Source of the DNA: Thermococcus onnurineus NA1
GTDB lineage: Archaea > Methanobacteriota_B > Thermococci > Thermococcales > Thermococcaceae
Assembly (NCBI RefSeq): GCF_000018365.1
Contig: NC_011529.1
Coordinates: 930,001 to 994,000 of the forward strand
Direction of reading: 5' to 3'
DNA: 64,000 bases
Below the pieces are notes generated by a model. It worked only from the letters and a program-made list of their open reading frames with translations. It was not told the origin of the DNA and did no database searches. The number at the start of each line of letters is the position of its first letter. Position 1 is the first letter of the stretch. A program made the translations under genes and the position numbers. Below are positions 60,601 to 64,000 of the stretch, piece by piece.

Positions 60601-61201
60601 TTACCTCTCTTATGAGCAGGTCAACGCGCGCGAGGTTCTCCTCCGCCTGTTTAAGCTCCTTCAAAGCCTTCTCCTTCTTAGCATCGTATTCCGCTATGCC
60701 TGATATCTCATCGATGATCATCCTTCTCTCAGTAGGGCTCATCTTGATGAACTTGGTGATGTCTCCCTGAAGGACTAAATTGTAGCCCTCTGGAGAGATC
60801 ATGGCCGCACTTAGCACGTCAAGGATGTCGCTTCTGCTCGTCCTCTTGCCGTTGAGCCAGTAAGTGCTCCTACCATCGGGATAGACGCGGCGCTTGATAA
60901 CGACTTCATCCTCATCTATCGGGAAGCCCCTGTCCTCGTTGTTGAAGTACATCGCAACCTCTGCGTATTTAGCGGGAGGTTCAGTCTTTGTACCAGCGAA
61001 TATGAGGTCGCTTATCCTCGTTGCACGCATGGCTTTTGCGGATAGACCACCAAGAACGAAGAGAACGGCGTCACCGATGTTGCTCTTTCCAGAACCGTTG
61101 GCACCCACTATTGCTGTAAATCCTTTAGAAAGTGGAACAACGACTTTTCGATTACCGTAGGATTTGAAACCTTTCATTTCAATCTTCTCGATGTACGGCA
61201 T
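57635..61201 (-). CDS. smc: chromosome segregation protein SMC
   Basis: A 1188-residue SMC ATPase. Walker A is GANGSGKSN (33-41), then come a first coiled coil (170-500), the hinge with NIPGLYGSLGELI and VALGGNYDNVVVED, a second coiled coil (670-1000), signature MSGGEKALTALAF, and Walker B PAPFYLFDEIDAHLD. It compacts and organises the chromosome with ScpA. The message probably starts from the GTTATATAAC TATA box at 61235-61244; AGGTGTAGGGC precedes the ATG. Confidence 0.96.
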   Translation of the reverse strand: MPYIEKIEMKGFKSYGNRKVVVPLSKGFTAIVGANGSGKSNIGDAVLFVLGGLSAKAMRATRISDLIFAGTKTEPPAKYAEVAMYFNNEDRGFPIDEDEVVIKRRVYPDGRSTYWLNGKRTSRSDILDVLSAAMISPEGYNLVLQGDITKFIKMSPTERRMIIDEISGIAEYDAKKEKALKELKQAEENLARVDLLIREVKAQLDKLEKERNDALRYLDLKERVEKAKVTLLLGEIRKLENLIEESTVRDRGIEAEIAAIEERLKEIAKEIVARERELNAVERELEEKSEDGILEVTRKISEVQSKIEMARKNIELAQKEIEDSQRRLAKAKEELRKVSEEIEKNKSAIQRWSKRREKLKAEIKEKEVVKNELVIKLGEIDRDFAIAKQDFDRVVDELEEAKKELYMKESDVRKFEEEIERLKAKMAQDNAKRVALKSKIEEARNSLESKRSELGEIDGKMTKAEARLRKAEKELEEKTKKLNKVSSELVKVREELIKAEAQREVRGNRAIEFLKSQNIPGLYGSLGELISVRDENYALAVEVALGGNYDNVVVEDDKVAEKAIKLLKEKKLGRLTFLPLNKIKPRSMKERPSLGIPAMDVVQYDPRFKNAVAYALGDTLIVNDMDEARAVGIGKVRMVTLGGELLERSGAITGGHYRPRGKLSINTDELRRKVEALEREKETLESAINALKLEIKGLQNEIFELRMRRSDLSKDLQVIQREMDRLLAEDRALKEEIGGSEKLIKALEKKIHDTKGEMAKLRGRIERLEKKKEKLKKALENPEARELNQKIREVEHEISALREELSKVESKLENLEIRINEELLPRKADLEEEIEGLINRINALKSNIVENEKTIEEFEKDLEELKKAEENVKDELKELRERRETLRNEIVELRAEKEELTNKIQNLRIEANTLKIRLAQYEATLKEKQAELKHHDAKLIKSIKEIPLELEALKEEIERMEEEIRSLEPVNMKAIEDFEVVERRYLELKSKREQVVAEKESIEEFIEEIEGQKRNVFMQTLNEIAKNFSELFAKLSPGGSARLILENPDDPFAGGLEIEAKPAGKDVKRIEAMSGGEKALTALAFVFAIQRYKPAPFYLFDEIDAHLDDANVKRVADLIKEASENSQFIVITLRDVMMANAEKIIGVSMRNGVSRVVALSLEKAMKILEEARKKSEAEHSEMFGHLSG

Positions 61202-61234
61202 GCCCTACACCTAAACTGGAGAACGACGAAGAAG

Positions 61235-61244
61235 GTTATATAAC
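61235..61244 (-). promoter_or_regulatory. palindromic TATA box of smc
   Basis: GTTATATAAC (10-bp palindrome) 38 bp before the smc ATG, leaving a leader of about 12 nt containing the ribosome site AGGTG. The gene on the other side (61250-61675) is on the same strand as smc and ends 6 bp away. Confidence 0.6.
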
Positions 61245-61249
61245 TTTAC

Positions 61250-61675
61250 CTACTCGATGATCCTCTTGAGGATGTTGAAAACTCTGTCGTCCAGCCCATC
61301 ACCAACTGTCACATAGAAGTCCGAATTCATGAGAAGAGCTATATCACGCAGCTTGCTAACAAAGCGGAGGGTTGGTTCAACACCATTCTCAATTATGAGA
61401 TACTCAACAGCATCGAGAACAACGTCTGCCTCCTCCTGCTGAAGATGCTCCCAGACCGCCTGTTCGATCACATGAAGCCTAGAAGGATGAACCGCACTTG
61501 GATGGGACACCTTGGCAAGCCATATCGGATGGACATTGTGTGCCTGGATTTCAAAGGGAGGTCTTCGAGTTATAAGTATTTTCTTACGATCCACGTCTTT
61601 CATGAGTATATCATTAAGCCGCCGATAGTCCATTATCCTTGACCCCCTTCGTAGGGGCCTTCCCTTTAGTAACAT
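61250..61675 (-). CDS. DUF835-domain protein, soluble
   Basis: A 141-residue protein with the DUF835 pattern: KKILITRRPP, HPIWLAKVSHPSAVHPSRLHV, VVLDAVEYLIIENGVEPTLRF, and VTVGDGLDD. It lacks membrane helices, unlike the DUF835 protein at 32122. The domain may be a degenerate RecA-like nucleotidase without a P-loop; function unknown. The ATG at 61675 is chosen because GTGATGG precedes it; frames further upstream start with TTG and cross a promoter. CATTTATATAGGG (minus strand, about 61750) is the likely TATA box. It lies directly upstream of smc. Confidence 0.75.
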   Translation of the reverse strand: MLLKGRPLRRGSRIMDYRRLNDILMKDVDRKKILITRRPPFEIQAHNVHPIWLAKVSHPSAVHPSRLHVIEQAVWEHLQQEEADVVLDAVEYLIIENGVEPTLRFVSKLRDIALLMNSDFYVTVGDGLDDRVFNILKRIIE

Positions 61676-61855
61676 AACCATCACTTCACACAGATCACTT
61701 GATACATCAGGATTAGGGTATGACCAACGCAAGTTCGGTATGCCCTATATAAATGTTACTGTGAGTTAAGTAAAGGATTCCACAACAAGTCATTTGGTTC
61801 AACCAACTCCTGGAAAAATAACAAGAAATTGGGGATTTCTGAATCCTGTACCAGA

Positions 61856-62260
61856 TCACTCTCCATTTCTCTCACAGAGTTCGAGCAAAACGCCCGTTAC
61901 AGCCTTTGGATGTATGAATGCGATTTTTGCACCACCTGCACCGATTCTAGGCTGTTCGTCGATCAGTCTGTAACCCGTTTCCTTCAGCTTTGTAAGGTGT
62001 TCCTCTATGTTATCAACTCCAAGTGCTATGTGGTGTATGCCTTCACCACGCTTGGCAATGAACTTGGCTATTGGGGAGTCCTCGGCCGTTGGCTCCAGAA
62101 GCTCGATTCTGCTCTCGCCGACATGGATTATCGCAGTTCTAACCTTCTGATCCGGCACTTCTTCAATCTCCTCGACCTTGAGGCCGAGACCTTCCCAGAT
62201 CTTTATGGCCTCTTCAAGGTTCTTCACTGCAATACCGACGTGGTCAATTTTCTTTATCAT
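61856..62260 (-). CDS. mce: methylmalonyl-CoA epimerase
   Basis: A 134-residue VOC-fold enzyme: [19 protein letters not shown] (metal-ligand His), [34 protein letters not shown] (His) and GVLLELCER (Glu) supply the metal ligands of the methylmalonyl-CoA epimerase group. It interconverts (R)- and (S)-methylmalonyl-CoA. It overlaps the meaB stop by 4 bp, so it is the last gene of the mutase unit. Confidence 0.93.
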   Translation of the reverse strand: MIKKIDHVGIAVKNLEEAIKIWEGLGLKVEEIEEVPDQKVRTAIIHVGESRIELLEPTAEDSPIAKFIAKRGEGIHHIALGVDNIEEHLTKLKETGYRLIDEQPRIGAGGAKIAFIHPKAVTGVLLELCERNGE

Positions 62261-63216
62261 ACCCTCACCCCCAGAGTTTTTTCAAGAACCAAATCCGCGG
62301 CAGAGTACGGGTCTATCTCCCGCTTCACAATTCTATCTATCAGGCCCGAAACCTCTTCCTCGTCGAGGCGCTCACTTATCATCTTCGCGATTCTACCGGA
62401 GATTATAGTCTTAACCTCTTCTTCTGCACGGAACTTCCTCTTGCGCTCTATTTCGCCACTCCTTTCAAGGAACTCATGGTGATCTTGTATTGCCTTCCAG
62501 AGGTCTCTTATGCCTCTCATTGTCGTCGCCACGGTCTCGACTATCGGCGGCCTCCAGCCGCGCTTCTCCCAGCGCTCCTTCTCGAGGTCGAGCATCATAT
62601 TAAGTTCGAAGTAAGTGGCATCTGCCCCTTCTTTGTCGGCCTTATTTATGACGAAAATGTCCGCTATCTCCATAAGGCCGGCCTTAATAGCCTGTATGTC
62701 GTCGCCCAGTCCTGGAACTGTAACAAGGACGACTGTGTCTGCAGTTTTGACGATGTCAATCTCTATTTGGCCCACACCAACCGTCTCAACGAAAATAACG
62801 TCACAACCGTAAGCATCAAGCACCTTTATCGCGTCACTTGTGGCCTTGGCCAGTCCACCAAGGGAGCCGCGTGTGGCCATGCTTCTGATAAAAACGCCGG
62901 GATCAGTCGAGTGCCTTTGCATCCTTATCCTGTCGCCGAGCAGAGCGCCGCCGGTGAAAGGCGAGGTCGGATCGATGGCTATGACGCCGACAACTTTGCC
63001 TTCCTCCCTCGCGACCCTGATCAGCTTGTCGAGAAGAGTTGATTTTCCAGCTCCAGGGGGGCCAGTGATACCGACGATATAGGCATTGCCCGTGTGGGGG
63101 TAGATCTTTTTGATTACTTCTCTAGCTTTATCCTCGTCGTTCTCTACTAGGGTTATCAGCCTGGCCGTGGCGCGCTTATCTCCCTGGAGCATGCGTTCGA
63201 TCAGGTCGTCTATCAT
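62257..63216 (-). CDS. meaB: MeaB-type GTPase of methylmalonyl-CoA mutase
   Basis: A 319-residue G3E-type P-loop GTPase: [18 protein letters not shown] (Walker A, about 51-68), [34 protein letters not shown] (Walker B and switch), [13 protein letters not shown] (base specificity). MeaB guards and loads the B12 cofactor of methylmalonyl-CoA mutase. The ATG at 63216 follows GTGATGACG. Order is mutase small subunit, meaB, epimerase. The catalytic large mutase subunit is not in the window. Confidence 0.93.
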   Translation of the reverse strand: MIDDLIERMLQGDKRATARLITLVENDEDKAREVIKKIYPHTGNAYIVGITGPPGAGKSTLLDKLIRVAREEGKVVGVIAIDPTSPFTGGALLGDRIRMQRHSTDPGVFIRSMATRGSLGGLAKATSDAIKVLDAYGCDVIFVETVGVGQIEIDIVKTADTVVLVTVPGLGDDIQAIKAGLMEIADIFVINKADKEGADATYFELNMMLDLEKERWEKRGWRPPIVETVATTMRGIRDLWKAIQDHHEFLERSGEIERKRKFRAEEEVKTIISGRIAKMISERLDEEEVSGLIDRIVKREIDPYSAADLVLEKTLGVRV

Positions 63217-63250
63217 CGTCATCACTCGGACAAATTATCCAAGAAAGAAA

Positions 63251-63691
63251 TTATAAAGTTAAGCCTTCCCTAAAGCGCTTGAGGTTCTCTACGGCCCTAT
63301 CAATGAAATCAATAGTCTTCTGAAGCGGCGTCCCCGGTCCAAACACTTCCGCAACACCCATCTTTTTGAGTTCCTCGGCATCGTCGGGCGGGATTATTCC
63401 ACCGGCAAAAACAACGATATCCTCGTTCAGCTTAAGACCCCTTTCCTCAAGGAGCTTGAGGATCTTAGGTATTAGAACCATATGTGCACCTGAGAGAATG
63501 CTTATTCCCAGTACGGCGGCATCTTCCTGTATGACTGTCTCAACTATCTGTTCCGGAGTCTGTCTTATACCCGTGTAAATGACTTCATACCCTGCATCTC
63601 TCAGCGCCCTCGCAACGACCTTGGCGCCTCTATCATGGCCATCAAGACCGGGCTTGGCGATAACGACCCTAACCTTTGAGCGCTCGACCAT
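63251..63691 (-). CDS. methylmalonyl-CoA mutase B12-binding subunit
   Basis: A 146-residue B12-binding domain protein: PGLDGHDRGAKVVARALRDAG holds the DxHxxG motif whose His binds cobalt; SILSGAHMVLIPKI and GGIIPPDDAEELKKMG are the S-x-L and GG motifs of the family. In Thermococcales the mutase is split into a large catalytic and this small subunit. ATG 63691 follows GGTGGTTGAA; CTTTAAATACT on the minus strand, near 63728, is a likely TATA box. First gene of the unit. Confidence 0.92.
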   Translation of the reverse strand: MVERSKVRVVIAKPGLDGHDRGAKVVARALRDAGYEVIYTGIRQTPEQIVETVIQEDAAVLGISILSGAHMVLIPKILKLLEERGLKLNEDIVVFAGGIIPPDDAEELKKMGVAEVFGPGTPLQKTIDFIDRAVENLKRFREGLTL

Positions 63692-63806
63692 TTCAACCAC
63701 CGGAAGGATTTTGTTCCGGATAGTATTTAAAGATTGTCAAAACTAAAGGTTGGACTTTACATTGGATATTTTGTCCAGAAGTCTTTTTAATGCCCAGCGA
63801 GGAATC

Positions 63807-64000
63807 ATGATCATGATAGATCTCCACACCCACACCACATACTCGGACGGAACCGGGAGCGTTCCCGAAAACATAGCCGCAGCTGAACAAAAAGGGCTGA
63901 GACTCCTCGGAATAAGCGATCACATCCATTACCTCACCCCAAAGAGCCTCAACCGATACGTCAGAGAGATACGCCAGTGGAGCGAAAGTGCCGAGCTCGT
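63807..64000 (+). CDS. PHP-domain metal-dependent phosphoesterase family protein (3' truncated)
   Basis: The first 64 residues are visible, up to the window end. DLHTHTTYSDGTGSVPENIAAAE and LGISDHIHYLT carry the metal-binding histidines and aspartates of the PHP domain (HTH and SDH motifs). The full protein continues outside. Such proteins are histidinol-phosphatase- or DNA-polymerase-X-associated phosphoesterases; which one cannot be seen. Two ATGs (63807 and 63813) are possible; GAGG precedes the first. Confidence 0.8.
   Translation, partial: MIMIDLHTHTTYSDGTGSVPENIAAAEQKGLRLLGISDHIHYLTPKSLNRYVREIRQWSESAEL

Noticed and set aside
57635-61201. Many open frames antisense to smc
   Set aside because: They arise from the coiled-coil codon bias (CTC/CTT/TCC-rich complement) and encode low-complexity Ser/Leu repeats without ribosome sites.
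63761-63788. ATTGGATAT resembles the left arm of the Thermococcales dif site
   Set aside because: The right arm does not match (AAGTCTTTT instead of an inverted ATATC arm), and the sequence lies in a divergent promoter; xerA itself is 57 kb away.

Overview
The window is a gene-dense piece of a hyperthermophilic euryarchaeon, almost certainly Thermococcus or a close relative in Thermococcales. The evidence is an ADP-dependent phosphofructokinase, an archaeal XerA recombinase, Hef (helicase-XPF nuclease), XPD, SMC with ScpA, two archaeal ether-lipid enzymes (glycerol-1-phosphate dehydrogenase and GGGP synthase), the NfeD-type protease with its stomatin, AMP phosphorylase, an elongator tRNA-Met with a bulge-helix-bulge intron, TATA-driven promoters roughly 25 nt from many starts, and ribosome-binding sites of the GGTGAT type. 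The species cannot be fixed from the sequence alone.

Layout. 1-8428 is core metabolism and information processing: ThiI and a THUMP-less ThiI paralogue, a nitroreductase, an Asp/Glu-racemase-like enzyme, ADP-PFK, XerA with a Toprim/coiled-coil partner, and SfsA. 8493-23459 is a visibly more AT-rich accessory island for carbon-monoxide respiration. It holds a V4R sensor protein and a radical-SAM/HTH fusion regulator (CorQ/CorR-like), CooF, CooS, CooC, CooT, a membrane [NiFe] hydrogenase module, and a seven-gene Mrp-type Na+/H+ antiporter module. CO oxidised by CooS would feed electrons through CooF to the hydrogenase, and H2 evolution would drive ion pumping. The hydrogenase ferredoxin subunit carries a single-base frameshift. 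23602-24648 is an M42 aminopeptidase. 24845-28188 is an unrecognised five-gene cluster of a small secreted protein, a membrane-anchored secreted protein, an ABC permease, a second anchored small protein and an ABC ATPase.

28400-36021 holds XPD, a DEAD-box helicase, a lipoprotein with a transglutaminase fold, a DUF835 protein, three tRNA genes (Leu, Lys, intron-containing Met), and two gene-free stretches full of degenerate repeats beside the minus-strand tRNAs. 36022-48545 contains rhomboid, inositol-phosphatase, DUF63, EgsA, the PxpABC 5-oxoprolinase operon, Nob1, AlkA, NfeD/stomatin and a MinD-like ATPase. 48673-64000 contains AMP phosphorylase, GGGP synthase, a D-aminopeptidase, Hef, ScpA, SMC, a second DUF835 protein, and the methylmalonyl-CoA branch (B12-binding mutase subunit, MeaB, epimerase), ending in a truncated PHP-domain gene.

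Two guide RNAs are readable directly from the bases: a box C/D sRNA at about 42856-42918 (minus strand, two 12-nt guides) and an H/ACA sRNA at about 53262-53336 (plus strand, 9-bp lower stem, pocket, ACA). No CRISPR array, insertion sequence with a transposase, or rRNA gene was found.
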